Shown here: in pieces, positions 8,219 to 17,883 of the stretch
Numbering within the stretch: position 1 is the first letter of the stretch
How the letters are laid out: each line of letters starts with the position of its first letter
DNA from: Lachnospiraceae bacterium
GTDB lineage: Bacteria > Bacillota > Clostridia > Lachnospirales > Lachnospiraceae
Reading direction: 5' to 3'
Assembly (NCBI GenBank): GCA_017620375.1
Contig: JAFZQN010000067.1
Location: 1-47,255, forward strand
DNA: 47,255 bases
Notes under the pieces: model-generated
Told to the model about the DNA's origin: nothing
What the model saw: the letters and a program-made list of their open reading frames with translations, nothing else
Databases searched by the model: none
Position numbers and translations under genes: made by a program

Positions 8219-8257
8219 CCTTTCAGTTTAAATTTATGTTAATATCTAACTGAAAGG
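8219..8257 (+). promoter_or_regulatory. Hairpin that could mask the xylanase ribosome-binding site
   Basis: CCTTTCAGTT (8219-8228) pairs perfectly with AACTGAAAGG (8248-8257) across a 19-base AT-rich loop. The right arm includes the start of the GAAAGGAGG ribosome site of the xylanase (ATG at 8271). Whether it is transcribed depends on the promoter, which I could not locate. Confidence 0.45.
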
Positions 8258-8270
8258 AGGTAATTTTGCT

Positions 8271-9929
8271 ATGAGAAAAAGCAAAAGGATCATTGCTGTA
8301 GCACTTTCGCTGATACTTGCTTTTGCAGCTTCTTTCATGGGAACAGATTATGCAAAGGCTGCGCAGGTGTTCTACAACAATATTGAGGGCAGTGACGGGG
8401 CTTACACTTATGCGCTGTGGAAAGACTACGGCGAGACAAGCATGACCGTTAACGGCGGCGGTAAGTTCGAGTGCTGGTGGCAGAACATCGGTAATGCTCT
8501 TTTCCGTGAAGGTGTGAAGTTTGACTGTACAAAGACATACCAGCAGATCGGAAACATTACTATCAATTACGGTGTTGATTACCAACCCAACGGAAATTCC
8601 TACCTTTGTGTATACGGTTGGACAAGAAATCCTTTGGTAGAGTATTACATCGTAGAGAGCTGGGGTACCTGGCGTCCACCCGGAGCACAGTCCAAGGGAA
8701 CTATCTATGTAGATGGCGGTACTTATGAGGTTTACGAGACAACCCGTTACAATCAGCCTTCGATCGATGGCAATACTACATTCCAGCAGTACTGGAGCGT
8801 ACGTACATCGAAGCGTACCAGCGGTACCATTTCCGTAACCGAGCATTTCAAGGCTTGGGAGCAGATGGGTATGCGTATGGGCAACCTCTATGAGGCATCC
8901 CTCAATATCGAGGGTTACCAGAGCAGCGGCTGGGCTAACGTTTATTCCAACACAGTTACCGTAGGCGGCAGCGGAAGTAACAACGGCGGCTATAACGGTG
9001 GCAACAATGGCGGAAATAACGGCGGTAACAACGGCGGCAACTCAAACGGTAACGGCAGCAGTGCACCCGGTACAAATCAGGGAACAGTTATTGAGTGCGA
9101 ATCCATGACCAAGAGCGGTCAGTATACAGGCAATATAAGCAATCCTTTTAACGGTGTTGCTCTGTATGCAAATAATGATGCGATCTCAACAAATGTGAAC
9201 TTCTCATCGGGAACACATGACATCACCTTGAGAGGTGCTTCAAACGGCAATAACATGGCTCAGGTTGACCTTGTGATCGGCAACCAGACCAAGGGTACAT
9301 TCTATTTCGGCGATGCAAATACAGCTGAGTACACGATCAAGAATGTAAATACCGGCACCGGCAACCAGACCGTTAAGCTTGTAGTAACAGCTGACGACGG
9401 TTCATGGGACGGATTCTGTGATGCTCTTATCATCGGCGGCAGCGGTGTTAACGCAGGCAGCGGTAATTCCGGCAGCAACAGCGGTAACAACGGTGGCAAT
9501 AACGGTGGTAACAACAGCGGAAACAACGGCGGAAATAACAGCGGTAACTCGGGCAGCAGTCAAAGCTCCACAGTTACAAAGCAGTGTGAATCCATGACCA
9601 AGAGCGGACAATATACCGGAAATATTAACAATCCGTTCGGCGGAGTAGCACTTTACGCTAACAATGATGCTGTTTCCTATACACAGTATTTCGGTTCTGC
9701 TACACATGATTTTACTCTTCGTGCCTGCTCGAACGGTTCGAACATGGCAAGAGTTGATCTTGTTATCGGCAACCAGACCAAGGGTACATTCTATTACGGT
9801 GACCAGTATCCGGCTTCTTATACAATAAAAGATGTATATACCGGTACAGGAAACCAGACCGTTAAGCTTGTAGTAACGGCAGATAACGGTACATGGGATG
9901 CATATCTTGATTATTTACAGATTGACTGA
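8271..9929 (+). CDS. Secreted GH11 endo-1,4-beta-xylanase with two CBM36-like modules
   Basis: A 552-residue extracellular xylanase. Signal peptide 1-30 ends in YAKA. The GH11 beta-jelly-roll spans about 31-232 with nucleophile E124 (PLVEYYIVE) and acid/base E214 (NIEGYQSSG), both matching family signatures. A Gly/Asn linker (233-262) leads to a first carbohydrate-binding module (about 272-394), a second Gly/Asn linker, and a second module (about 437-552). The modules are close duplicates (both start with [15 protein letters not shown] or [14 protein letters not shown], keep VALYANND and end near [16 protein letters not shown]). They look like calcium-dependent xylan-binding CBM36; CBM60 or CBM6 relatives are alternatives. 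It cleaves internal xylan linkages outside the cell. A terminator follows, so it is probably monocistronic. No cell-wall anchor is visible. Confidence 0.95.
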   Translation: MRKSKRIIAVALSLILAFAASFMGTDYAKAAQVFYNNIEGSDGAYTYALWKDYGETSMTVNGGGKFECWWQNIGNALFREGVKFDCTKTYQQIGNITINYGVDYQPNGNSYLCVYGWTRNPLVEYYIVESWGTWRPPGAQSKGTIYVDGGTYEVYETTRYNQPSIDGNTTFQQYWSVRTSKRTSGTISVTEHFKAWEQMGMRMGNLYEASLNIEGYQSSGWANVYSNTVTVGGSGSNNGGYNGGNNGGNNGGNNGGNSNGNGSSAPGTNQGTVIECESMTKSGQYTGNISNPFNGVALYANNDAISTNVNFSSGTHDITLRGASNGNNMAQVDLVIGNQTKGTFYFGDANTAEYTIKNVNTGTGNQTVKLVVTADDGSWDGFCDALIIGGSGVNAGSGNSGSNSGNNGGNNGGNNSGNNGGNNSGNSGSSQSSTVTKQCESMTKSGQYTGNINNPFGGVALYANNDAVSYTQYFGSATHDFTLRACSNGSNMARVDLVIGNQTKGTFYYGDQYPASYTIKDVYTGTGNQTVKLVVTADNGTWDAYLDYLQID

Positions 9930-9962
9930 TCTTAAACCTGCAAAATTTTAAATACAACCCCC

Positions 9963-9995
9963 AAAAAGCGTCCGAAAAAAAACGGGCGCTTTTTT
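9963..9995 (+). terminator. Rho-independent terminator after the xylanase
   Basis: AAAAAGCGTCCG (9963-9974), an eight-A loop, then CGGGCGCTTTTT (9983-9994); one G-T pair, otherwise perfect. Confidence 0.9.
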
Positions 9996-10047
9996 GTATG
10001 ACCGGCAAATGAATTTTTATACAATTTTAATGAATATAAAAAAAATG

Positions 10048-10076
10048 TTGATTTTAAAAATGCATGGTAGTATAAT
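10048..10076 (+). promoter_or_regulatory. Sigma-A promoter of the opp operon
   Basis: TTGATT at 10048-10053, 17-base spacer, perfect TATAAT at 10071-10076. It implies a leader of about 110 bases before the oppA start. Confidence 0.85.
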
Positions 10077-10084
10077 GAAAAAGT

Positions 10085-10174
10085 ATCGGGAAAGCCCGTA
10101 TTTACGCTGTTTTGTGCTACTACATTAGCAGAGTAAAGTGGTAAACAGATGATGCGGAAAAGCATTTCCCGGAT
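10085..10174 (+). ncRNA. Structured leader RNA upstream of oppA (unclassified)
   Basis: Three nested helices can be drawn: ATCGGGAAAGC (10085-10095) with GCATTTCCCGGAT (10162-10174, two bulges); CTGTTT (10107-10112) with AAACAG (10143-10148); TGCTA (10115-10119) with TAGCA (10126-10130). Two competing local hairpins exist: CGGG/CCCG at 10087-10098 and GGAAA/TTTCC at 10156-10169, each of which would break the closing helix. The AAAGGAGG ribosome site follows directly at 10182-10189. I do not recognise a known riboswitch class. Confidence 0.4.
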
Positions 10175-10194
10175 TTAGGAAAAGGAGGAGAAAA

Positions 10195-12420
10195 ATGAAA
10201 AAATTTCTCAGTTTACTTCTTGTTCTTGCTCTCGTGCTTTCTATGACTGCATGTGGCAAAGATGAAGGAGAAAAAGACAACAACCAGGGTGGCCTGGATG
10301 ATATCCAGATCGGTGTTACCGATACTGCTACACCCGAACCTACAAAGGACGTGACTGCACCTACAGCAACAGATACGCCCGAACCTACAGGTGATGAGCC
10401 TGTTGTTACCGATACCCCTATAGTTAGACCTACATCATATGTTCGTGCAGATGATGAAGATATCTACGAGCAGGTACTCGGTGGATTTACTGCTTACAGC
10501 GATAAGGCTAAGGCAGCTGATTCCGTAGACAAGAGATTTGTATACTTTGCACAGGCAGAGGCTTATCTTCTTGATTCGGCAGTTATGATCCCTACCACTA
10601 CAAAGGGTGGTGCTTATACTATTTCACGTATAGCTCCCAGAACTGTTCCTTACGTACAGTGGGGTAATGATGTTGACCGTCTTAAGGGCGTTATCATCTC
10701 TGATGAGTTCTGTACTCCCGAAGAGCGTGCAGATATGCTCGCTGAGTGGGCTAAGGCAGTAGCAGGCGAGGGCACATACGATCCCGCTGCATACCTTATC
10801 TCTAAGGGACATACCATTAATACCAACTATACCACTACATTCTCTACAGCTCCTGTTACCATTGACTGGCTGAATACTTCTTCACAGGCTGATACAGAGA
10901 TCACTGTTAACTGTGTAGACGGTCTTGTTGAGTACAACAACTTAGGACAGATGGTTCCCGCACTTGCAGAGAGCTGGTCAGTATCGGATGACGGTCTTAC
11001 TTATACCTTCAACATCCGTAAGGGTGCTTACTGGTATACAGCAGAAGGTAAGCAGTATGCAGAAGTTACCGCTAAGGACTTCGAGGCTGGTTTCCGTCAT
11101 ATGCTTGATACCAAGGCTGGTCTTGAGTGGCTTATCGATGGTGTTGTAGTTGGTGGTACAAACTACTATAGCAACGGCGGAAGCTGGGATGAAGTTGGAT
11201 ACAAGGCTACTGATGATTACACACTTACCGTTACATTAGAGCAGCCTACTTCTTACTTCATGACCATGCTTACCTACTCATGCTTCCTTCCTATCTGTGA
11301 CAGCTTCTTCCAGTCACGTGGCGGTGTATACGGAGTAGATGAGTTCGGTGCTGCATCACTTGATACCCAGAAGTATACCTATGGTACAGCTGATGATGTA
11401 TCTTCACAGGTTTACTGCGGACCTTTCCTTCTTAAGAAGTTACAGAAGGATTCTGAGATCCTTGTAGAGCGTAATCCTAACTACTACAAGAATGATGAAG
11501 TAAAGATTGATTCAATTAAGTGGATCTATGATGACGGAAGTAACCCCGATGCTATCTACAATGATACTCTTAAGGGCGTATATCCCGGTATAGGTCTTAC
11601 CCAGGCTTCAGGTCTTCTTGACAAGGCTAAGGCTGACGGCAACTTTGACAAGTACGTTTATGTATCAGATACTACTTCAACATCTTACTTCGGCGGACTT
11701 AACGTTAACCGTGGTACATTTGCTCTTGAGAGCGGTGCTGTAGCTTCTCCCAAGACAGAGGATCAGAAGATCGATACTCAGATCGCTCTTCTTAACAAGA
11801 ACTTCCGTAAGGCTCTTCAGCATGCATTTGACAAGGGAACACAGAATGCTACAAGCCGTGGTGAAGACCTTAAGTACACCAACCTTCGTAACATGTATAC
11901 ACATCCTCAGTTCGTACAGCTTTCAGCTGCTACAACAGATGATGACGGACATACATTCCCCGCAGGTACATTCTACGGTGATATGGTACAGTACTATGTA
12001 GATCAGCTTGGCTGCAAGGTTAAAGTAGCTGACGGTATCGACGGCTGGTATCAGCCCGAGGCAGCTAAGGAGTATCTTGCTGCAGCTAAGGCTGAGCTCG
12101 GTGATTCAGTAACATTCCCTATCCAGATCGATGTTGTTTACCTTTCAACAAGTGATACAAATACTGCTCAGGCAGCAGCTTATAAGAAGGTAATAGAAGA
12201 TACTCTTGGAAAAGAGAATGTACAGGTTAACATGATCGAAGCAGCTACCACAGAAGATTTCTATGCTTCAGGATACCGTGCATCTAACGGTGAGGCAGGA
12301 AACTTCGATATGTTCTATGGTTCAGGATGGGGTCCTGACTACGGTGATCCTTCCACATACCTTGATACCTTCCTTGGTGAGGGTGCAGGTTACATGACAA
12401 AGGTTATCGGTCTGTTCTAA
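10195..12420 (+). CDS. Oligopeptide-type ABC transporter substrate-binding lipoprotein
   Basis: A 741-residue lipoprotein of the SBP family 5 (OppA/DppA). A signal peptide ends in the lipobox SMTAC, followed by a ~55-residue Thr/Pro/Asp linker. The binding domain has the family landmarks: VEYNNLGQMVPALAESW near 245, FNIRKGAYWY near 275, and ALQHAFDK near 545 (RxALxxAID in the family). It captures peptides or similar ligands outside the membrane and delivers them to OppBC. It is longer than typical (about 540), with an extra N-terminal segment of ~130 residues before the core. First gene of the opp operon; a hairpin separates it from oppB, consistent with the binding protein being made in excess. 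Confidence 0.9.
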   Translation: MKKFLSLLLVLALVLSMTACGKDEGEKDNNQGGLDDIQIGVTDTATPEPTKDVTAPTATDTPEPTGDEPVVTDTPIVRPTSYVRADDEDIYEQVLGGFTAYSDKAKAADSVDKRFVYFAQAEAYLLDSAVMIPTTTKGGAYTISRIAPRTVPYVQWGNDVDRLKGVIISDEFCTPEERADMLAEWAKAVAGEGTYDPAAYLISKGHTINTNYTTTFSTAPVTIDWLNTSSQADTEITVNCVDGLVEYNNLGQMVPALAESWSVSDDGLTYTFNIRKGAYWYTAEGKQYAEVTAKDFEAGFRHMLDTKAGLEWLIDGVVVGGTNYYSNGGSWDEVGYKATDDYTLTVTLEQPTSYFMTMLTYSCFLPICDSFFQSRGGVYGVDEFGAASLDTQKYTYGTADDVSSQVYCGPFLLKKLQKDSEILVERNPNYYKNDEVKIDSIKWIYDDGSNPDAIYNDTLKGVYPGIGLTQASGLLDKAKADGNFDKYVYVSDTTSTSYFGGLNVNRGTFALESGAVASPKTEDQKIDTQIALLNKNFRKALQHAFDKGTQNATSRGEDLKYTNLRNMYTHPQFVQLSAATTDDDGHTFPAGTFYGDMVQYYVDQLGCKVKVADGIDGWYQPEAAKEYLAAAKAELGDSVTFPIQIDVVYLSTSDTNTAQAAAYKKVIEDTLGKENVQVNMIEAATTEDFYASGYRASNGEAGNFDMFYGSGWGPDYGDPSTYLDTFLGEGAGYMTKVIGLF

Positions 12421-12454
12421 TCTGACGGATACCCGGTCGACAATTTGATCCACA

Positions 12455-12509
12455 CTGCCGATTGGCAGATACTTTCCACACAGGGGGTCCTTTTAGGGCT
12501 TCCTGTGTG
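12455..12509 (+). promoter_or_regulatory. Two hairpins between oppA and oppB
   Basis: CTGCC/GGCAG (12455-12468, GATT loop) and CACACAGG/CCTGTGTG (12477-12484 with 12502-12509). No T run follows the second, so this is more likely an mRNA-stabilising or partial attenuation structure than a full stop. A TATAAT at 12518-12523 lacks a good -35. Confidence 0.55.
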
Positions 12510-12538
12510 AATTGGTGTATAATGAGAGAGAACATATC

Positions 12539-14122
12539 ATGAAAAAATACCTGGCGAAACGTATACTTTTCGCATTATTCTCATTGATAGTCGTAGTAAT
12601 GATAGTAATGCTTCTTGTATACTCCTTGATCAATAAGAACGTTATATTCCAGACAGATGATACCTGGAATAAGAAGAGTTCCAATGACCGTACCATATAT
12701 GAGTACACACAGTATAAAAAGTACGGTTATGTTGAATATGAAGACTATTCCTCCTTTATAAAAGACAAATATACCGCTATTTATGGGGAGGATTACTATA
12801 AACAGACGGACTTTCTGAATGATAAAAAGGCCATACAGGACGAGACGACCTTTAAGGAAAATGTTTCCGTTCAGGAGTTTGTAAAAAAATATCAAGCTGA
12901 AGGATATCAGATCATATATCTTCCGCCCGTAAAGTATAAGTCAGGAAAGACCAAGCCCGGCGGAAACGGATATCTGATAGCTACATATGAAAAAAGCGTA
13001 TTTTCAAGGCTCTGGGATTATGCCAAGGGCTTTATAAGCATAGAGACCAAAAATCAGGTGGAGGACCCGAACTTAACGGACAGGTATATCCGTTTTGAAA
13101 AGGATCCTTATTCCGGTGCGTTCGCACTTGTAGGATCGGGTACACAGCATAAGTACCTTATCTATTTCGATTCAAGATTCCCCTTTATGCATTTTAACTG
13201 GATACATATTAACCTTGGTACCAGTTATACTACCTACAGAGGACAGGAGATAACCACTGTTATCAATGCGCCTACAGGTAAGGTTATAGCTTCTAAACAG
13301 CAGTATCCTGCCATGATAGGTACGGATGAATATGCAGATACTGCCATAGATTTCCATTCGGTTACATACAGTGACGTAGAGCTTACAGGTGAAGAGAAAG
13401 ATCTTTTTACGGACAATTATACTGTATATACCTTGAAACGTGAAGGCCTCTCCATGATCGAGACTTCCTTCTTGATAGGTATCATAGCTACCATCCTTGC
13501 GTATATGATAGGTATACCGCTCGGTATAACCATGTCAAGACATAAGGACGGTATAGTGGATAAGATCGGCAATCTCTATATCATATTCATTATGGCGGTG
13601 CCTTCGCTGGCTTATATCTTTATATTCGCAGCTATCGGTACTTCGCTGTTTGATCTGCCGTATAAATTTGCAAATGCCGAGGTTAAGGTACTCGCATATG
13701 TACTTCCCATTATTTCGCTTGCACTTCCGTCAATCGGCGGACTTATGAAGTGGGTAAGACGTTACATGGTGGATCAGATGAACTCGGATTATGTTAAGTT
13801 TGCCCGTGCGGAAGGTCTGTCTGAAAGAGAGATATATAAGACGCATATCTCAAGAAATGCGATCATTTATATAGTACATGGTATTCCGGGAAGTATAATC
13901 ACTTGCCTTACCGGTGCGATCATTACCGAAAGAGTATATTCTGTACCCGGTGTAGGTAATCTTCTTACTGTTGCACTTGCTCAGCATGATAACGGTATAA
14001 TTGTTGCATGTACCGTATTCTATACGTTCCTTTCGATAGCAGGTATTATTTTGGGCGATCTGTTATTATGTAAGGTCGATCCCAGAATTTCACTTTCCGG
14101 GGAAGGAGGCGGCGGACGATGA
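12539..14122 (+). CDS. oppB: ABC transporter permease (OppB-type) with long extracytoplasmic loop
   Basis: A 527-residue permease. The ATG at 12539 begins MKKYLAKRILFALFSL, the typical OppB/DppB start with TM1. A loop of about 280 residues predicted outside the membrane follows before TM2 (near 320), then the BPD_transp_1 core with five more helices and the EAA-type coupling segment ARAEGLSEREIYKTHISRN near 425. Usual OppB length is about 310, so the first loop is enlarged by ~200 residues. The stop overlaps the oppC start by 4 bases. The ribosome site is weak (GAGAGA). Confidence 0.88.
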   Translation: MKKYLAKRILFALFSLIVVVMIVMLLVYSLINKNVIFQTDDTWNKKSSNDRTIYEYTQYKKYGYVEYEDYSSFIKDKYTAIYGEDYYKQTDFLNDKKAIQDETTFKENVSVQEFVKKYQAEGYQIIYLPPVKYKSGKTKPGGNGYLIATYEKSVFSRLWDYAKGFISIETKNQVEDPNLTDRYIRFEKDPYSGAFALVGSGTQHKYLIYFDSRFPFMHFNWIHINLGTSYTTYRGQEITTVINAPTGKVIASKQQYPAMIGTDEYADTAIDFHSVTYSDVELTGEEKDLFTDNYTVYTLKREGLSMIETSFLIGIIATILAYMIGIPLGITMSRHKDGIVDKIGNLYIIFIMAVPSLAYIFIFAAIGTSLFDLPYKFANAEVKVLAYVLPIISLALPSIGGLMKWVRRYMVDQMNSDYVKFARAEGLSEREIYKTHISRNAIIYIVHGIPGSIITCLTGAIITERVYSVPGVGNLLTVALAQHDNGIIVACTVFYTFLSIAGIILGDLLLCKVDPRISLSGEGGGGR

Positions 14123-15099
14123 GCAAGAAAAAAAATGTGGCTATAATAGAAAACGAAGACAGCCTGTTCCGTTTTGCGGATAAAACAGATGCAAGAGAGT
14201 CTGAAAAGATCATAGCTCCCCGTTACTCCTACTGGAAATCGGTATTCAGGGTATTCTTCCGTAAGAAAGTTAACTGGATCATGATCTCACTTTTGATACT
14301 GATCTTTTTAACAGCATTTATCATGCCGTTTTTATGGGAGTACGATCCCATGGAGAATGTAGCGGACTCCAAAACATTTAACTTAAGTCCCGCTAAAGCC
14401 ATGGATTACTTCGGAGGGTTCTCATTTAAATACTGCCTGGGTACCGGTGCTTTGGGTAACTCGATCCTCTACGGTATTGTAGCTTCATCGAGGACCTCAC
14501 TTTCACTTGCATTTATCTGTGCGGCTATCAATATGACGATAGGTATCATATTGGGTGCTGTATGGGGGTACTCAAAGAAGATTGATGCAGTAATGCTTGT
14601 TATATACCAGATAGTAGCTAACGTGCCTTATCTGCTTGTGGTATCAGTAATCGTATACATCATGAGTGCAGGTTTCTGGAGTCTGATATTTGCCTTAACT
14701 GTAACCGGATGGCTAGGTATAGCTTATTTCTTCAGAACACAGGTTATGATCATACGTGACCGTGAGTACTCACTTGCATCAAGGTGTCTTGGTACACCTA
14801 TCAATCGAATGGTATCGAAGAATATACTTCCTTTTATTACTTCGGTCATAGTTACATTACTTGCTACAGAACTTCCTTCATATATCTCGGCTGAGGTATT
14901 CCTTTCATACTTAGGTATCGGTCTTTCAGCAGACGTACCTTCACTCGGACGTATGATACAGCAGGGACAGACAGCGTTCAGGACATTCCCTTGGGCATTC
15001 TGGCCTCCTGTAATTGTAGCAGCCATGATAACTATCATACTTTATGTGCTCGGTCAGAACTTAGCTGATGCTACAGATCCCAGAACACACATGTTATAA
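14119..15099 (+). CDS. oppC: ABC transporter permease (OppC-type)
   Basis: A 326-residue permease with a cytoplasmic N-terminal ~45 residues, TM1 near 52-72 and the BPD_transp_1 core. The EAA coupling motif appears as REYSLASRCLGTPINRMVSKN near 214, and the C-terminal ENLADATDPR-type ending (GQNLADATDPRTHML) is diagnostic for OppC/DppC. Pairs with OppB to form the channel. It overlaps oppB by 4 bases (ATGA-type coupling) and is followed at 14 bases by oppD. Confidence 0.92.
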   Translation: MSKKKNVAIIENEDSLFRFADKTDARESEKIIAPRYSYWKSVFRVFFRKKVNWIMISLLILIFLTAFIMPFLWEYDPMENVADSKTFNLSPAKAMDYFGGFSFKYCLGTGALGNSILYGIVASSRTSLSLAFICAAINMTIGIILGAVWGYSKKIDAVMLVIYQIVANVPYLLVVSVIVYIMSAGFWSLIFALTVTGWLGIAYFFRTQVMIIRDREYSLASRCLGTPINRMVSKNILPFITSVIVTLLATELPSYISAEVFLSYLGIGLSADVPSLGRMIQQGQTAFRTFPWAFWPPVIVAAMITIILYVLGQNLADATDPRTHML

Positions 15100-15113
15100 G
15101 GAAAGGTTTCAAA

Positions 15114-16931
15114 ATGAACGATACTAACGATAAAAAGGTCCTTCTTTCGTTAAAAGATGTGGATGTAAAATTTAACGTGCGCGGACGTACATTACAGGCT
15201 ATACGAAATGTTTCTCTTGACGTATATGAAAATGAATGTCTTGCGATAGTAGGAGAGTCTGGTTCGGGTAAGTCGGTACTTACCAAAACCTTTGCCGGTA
15301 TGCTGGATGCCAATGGCTTTATACCTCATGGTTCCATCATATTCAGTGATGACGACCTGTCTAAGACTGATGCAAAGCTTACGGGCCTGAATCTTGATAT
15401 ATACCGCAGCGCTATTAAAAATCTTAACAAGTTCTCTACATACGAGCGTGGTGCAGCGGAGTACTGCAAATATAAGCAGCTTGAAAATGAATTAAAGCAT
15501 GTCGGAGCTCTCGATCCTAAAGAAGTGGATGAGTATAACCGCAAGTTAAAGGACAAGGAAGATGACATCATTGATGCCCGCAACTATCTGTGGACTCTTG
15601 ACAAGAAATTAAAAGAGGATGTGCCGGAGATACAGGTTACAGAGCAGAAGATAGCCGGCTTCCAGGCTGAGTTAAAGCAGATACAGCAGGATCATGAAGC
15701 ACTTGTTAAGCAGAGAAAAGCTGAAGCTTTGGCTGATACCGCCACACTGCAGAAGAAGAGAGAGCAGGTAGAAGCACTTAAAAAGACCTGGGCTGAGAAG
15801 ATAGCAAAGCCTGAAAAGGAAGCAAATCCCAACAGTCTTTCCGATGCAAAGATCGAAAGAAATACCTTAATAGCCCGCGAGATTGTGCTTTCCATCGGTC
15901 GTTATCCCGGAAAAGACAAGCTGATATTCTGGCATAAGCTTAAGAAAGCGCTTAAGATTGCTATGTATACCGGTGAGGATTTAAATGATCCCGATGTTAA
16001 GAACAAGATATTTGAGAAGGTAGCCTTCAGAGTAGAGTTTAAGGAATATGATGAGGCTAATAAGACCTTACACGGATATGCGATCATAGACTGTGCAAAG
16101 GTTAAGTATACCAAGGACTGGCAACAGATACGAGGTCGCAGGATAGCCACCGTATTCCAGGATCCCATGACGAGTCTTAATCCCGTCATTACCATCGGCA
16201 AGCAGATAATGACATATATCTTAAAGCATCAGAAGTGCTCAAAATCTGAGGCTAAAGAGAGAGCTATCGATATCATGGGTAAGGTAGGTATACCGGATCC
16301 CGAGAAGCGTTTTGATGATTATCCGTTTGAGTATTCGGGCGGTATGAGACAGCGTATAGTTATAGCCATAGCACTTTCTTGTCAGCCTAAGATACTGATA
16401 TGCGACGAGCCTACCACGGCACTTGATGTTACCATACAGGCTCAGATACTTCAGCTGATCAAGGATCTGCAGAAGGAACTCGGCTTTACCATAGTATTTA
16501 TCACGCATGACCTGGGTGTCGTAGCCAATATAGCAGAGCGTGTAGCTGTGCTTTACGGCGGTCAGATAGTTGAGATTGGTTCCGTAGAAGAGATATTCTA
16601 CGATCCCAAGCATCCTTATACATGGGCTCTGCTTTCATCACTTCCCCAGCTTGCGGAAAAAGGCGGAGATCTGTTCTCTATACAGGGTACACCTCCTTCG
16701 CTGTACAACAAGATAGTAGGAGATGCTTTTGCACCTCGTAATGAATATGCCATGGATATAGACTTTGTGAAGGAACCGCCTATGTTTAAGGTAAGCGATA
16801 CCCATTATGCAAAGACATGGCTGCTCGATCCCAGGGCGCCCAAGACCGAAGCACCCGAAATAATCAGAAATCTGCATGAGAAAGTACTTAAGAGTTATGT
16901 AGATTTCAGCAAGGAGGCATCAAATGGCTGA
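15114..16931 (+). CDS. oppD: ABC transporter ATPase (OppD-type) with ~240-residue coiled-coil insertion
   Basis: A 605-residue ATPase, nearly twice the usual ~330. Walker A GESGSGKS is at 47-54; the Q-loop [10 protein letters not shown] is only at 348-357; the signature SGGMRQR is at 408-414; Walker B LICDEP is at 428-433. Between Walker A and the Q-loop, residues ~90-335 are an insertion rich in Glu, Lys, Gln and Ala with strong heptad character (roughly 120-235) followed by a mixed segment. After Walker B comes the usual OppD C-terminal domain ([20 protein letters not shown]). All ATPase motifs are intact, so it should be active with OppF. It overlaps oppF by 8 bases. Confidence 0.92.
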   Translation: MNDTNDKKVLLSLKDVDVKFNVRGRTLQAIRNVSLDVYENECLAIVGESGSGKSVLTKTFAGMLDANGFIPHGSIIFSDDDLSKTDAKLTGLNLDIYRSAIKNLNKFSTYERGAAEYCKYKQLENELKHVGALDPKEVDEYNRKLKDKEDDIIDARNYLWTLDKKLKEDVPEIQVTEQKIAGFQAELKQIQQDHEALVKQRKAEALADTATLQKKREQVEALKKTWAEKIAKPEKEANPNSLSDAKIERNTLIAREIVLSIGRYPGKDKLIFWHKLKKALKIAMYTGEDLNDPDVKNKIFEKVAFRVEFKEYDEANKTLHGYAIIDCAKVKYTKDWQQIRGRRIATVFQDPMTSLNPVITIGKQIMTYILKHQKCSKSEAKERAIDIMGKVGIPDPEKRFDDYPFEYSGGMRQRIVIAIALSCQPKILICDEPTTALDVTIQAQILQLIKDLQKELGFTIVFITHDLGVVANIAERVAVLYGGQIVEIGSVEEIFYDPKHPYTWALLSSLPQLAEKGGDLFSIQGTPPSLYNKIVGDAFAPRNEYAMDIDFVKEPPMFKVSDTHYAKTWLLDPRAPKTEAPEIIRNLHEKVLKSYVDFSKEASNG

Positions 16932-17883
16932 TCAGGAAAAAGAAGTAATACTGTCCATAAAGAACCTTGATGTCGTCTTTGGTAAGGGCAAAAAGAAGTT
17001 TAAGGCAGTAAGCAATGTAAGCTTTGATATTTTTAAAGGTGAGACACTGTCACTCGTAGGTGAGTCAGGATCAGGAAAGACCACCATCGGACGTGCCATC
17101 ATGAGGATAAATCCCTGTTCTGCAGGTGAGATAGTGTATAAGGGTAAGAGGATATCAGGTAAGCTGTCACGTAAGGATGACAGGGAAGTTATAAGGCGTA
17201 TCCAGATGATATTCCAGGATCCTTCCGCATCTCTTAACGAGCGTGCTACCATAGAGTACATCATCTCAGAGGGCTTATACAATTTCCATCTGTTTAAGGA
17301 CAACAAGGAAAGAATAGCCAAGGTAGAGCAGATCACCAAAGAGGTAGGACTTCTTCCCGAACACCTTACACGTTATCCTCACGAGTTCTCCGGCGGACAG
17401 CGTCAGCGTGTCGGACTTGCACGTTCCATAGTTATGGAGCCCGAATTCATCATAGCGGATGAGCCTATATCTGCACTTGATGTTTCCATCCGTGCACAGG
17501 TGCTTAACCTTCTTAAGAAGTTCCAGAAGGAAAGAGGACTTACATACCTCTTCATAGCACACGACCTTTCTATCGTACGTTTCATAAGCGACAGAATAGT
17601 AGTTATATATAAGGGCAGGATCATGGAGATAGCGGAGTCTGAAGAACTGTTCGCATATCCGCTCCATCCTTATACCAAGTCACTTATATCCGCTATACCT
17701 GTTCCGGATCCCAAGATCGAGAAGTCCAAAAAGCTTCTTATCTATGATCCGGCCATGCATGATTATTCGAATTCTGAGCCTGAGCTTACAGACTTGGGAA
17801 ACGGACATCTGGTATTCGGTAACGCTAAGGAAATAGATAAATATAAGGAAATCCGTTTCGGCGGAGCCAAGAATGTTATTTAA
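16924..17883 (+). CDS. oppF: ABC transporter ATPase (OppF-type)
   Basis: A 319-residue ATPase: Walker A GESGSGKT near 48, Q-loop [12 protein letters not shown] near 97, signature [14 protein letters not shown] near 157, Walker [13 protein letters not shown] near 178, switch His in [10 protein letters not shown], and the C-terminal [16 protein letters not shown] motif of OppF/DppF. Length is normal, unlike its partner OppD. The start overlaps oppD by 8 bases and its stop abuts the next start with no gap, so translation is coupled on both sides. Confidence 0.95.
   Translation: MADQEKEVILSIKNLDVVFGKGKKKFKAVSNVSFDIFKGETLSLVGESGSGKTTIGRAIMRINPCSAGEIVYKGKRISGKLSRKDDREVIRRIQMIFQDPSASLNERATIEYIISEGLYNFHLFKDNKERIAKVEQITKEVGLLPEHLTRYPHEFSGGQRQRVGLARSIVMEPEFIIADEPISALDVSIRAQVLNLLKKFQKERGLTYLFIAHDLSIVRFISDRIVVIYKGRIMEIAESEELFAYPLHPYTKSLISAIPVPDPKIEKSKKLLIYDPAMHDYSNSEPELTDLGNGHLVFGNAKEIDKYKEIRFGGAKNVI

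Noticed and set aside
8978-9060. Gly/Asn repeat tract as a CRISPR or satellite
   Set aside because: It is an in-frame protein linker of the xylanase with irregular units, and no spacers.
12491-12538. Separate promoter for oppB (TATAAT at 12518)
   Set aside because: No acceptable -35 element at 16-18 bases; more likely part of one operon.
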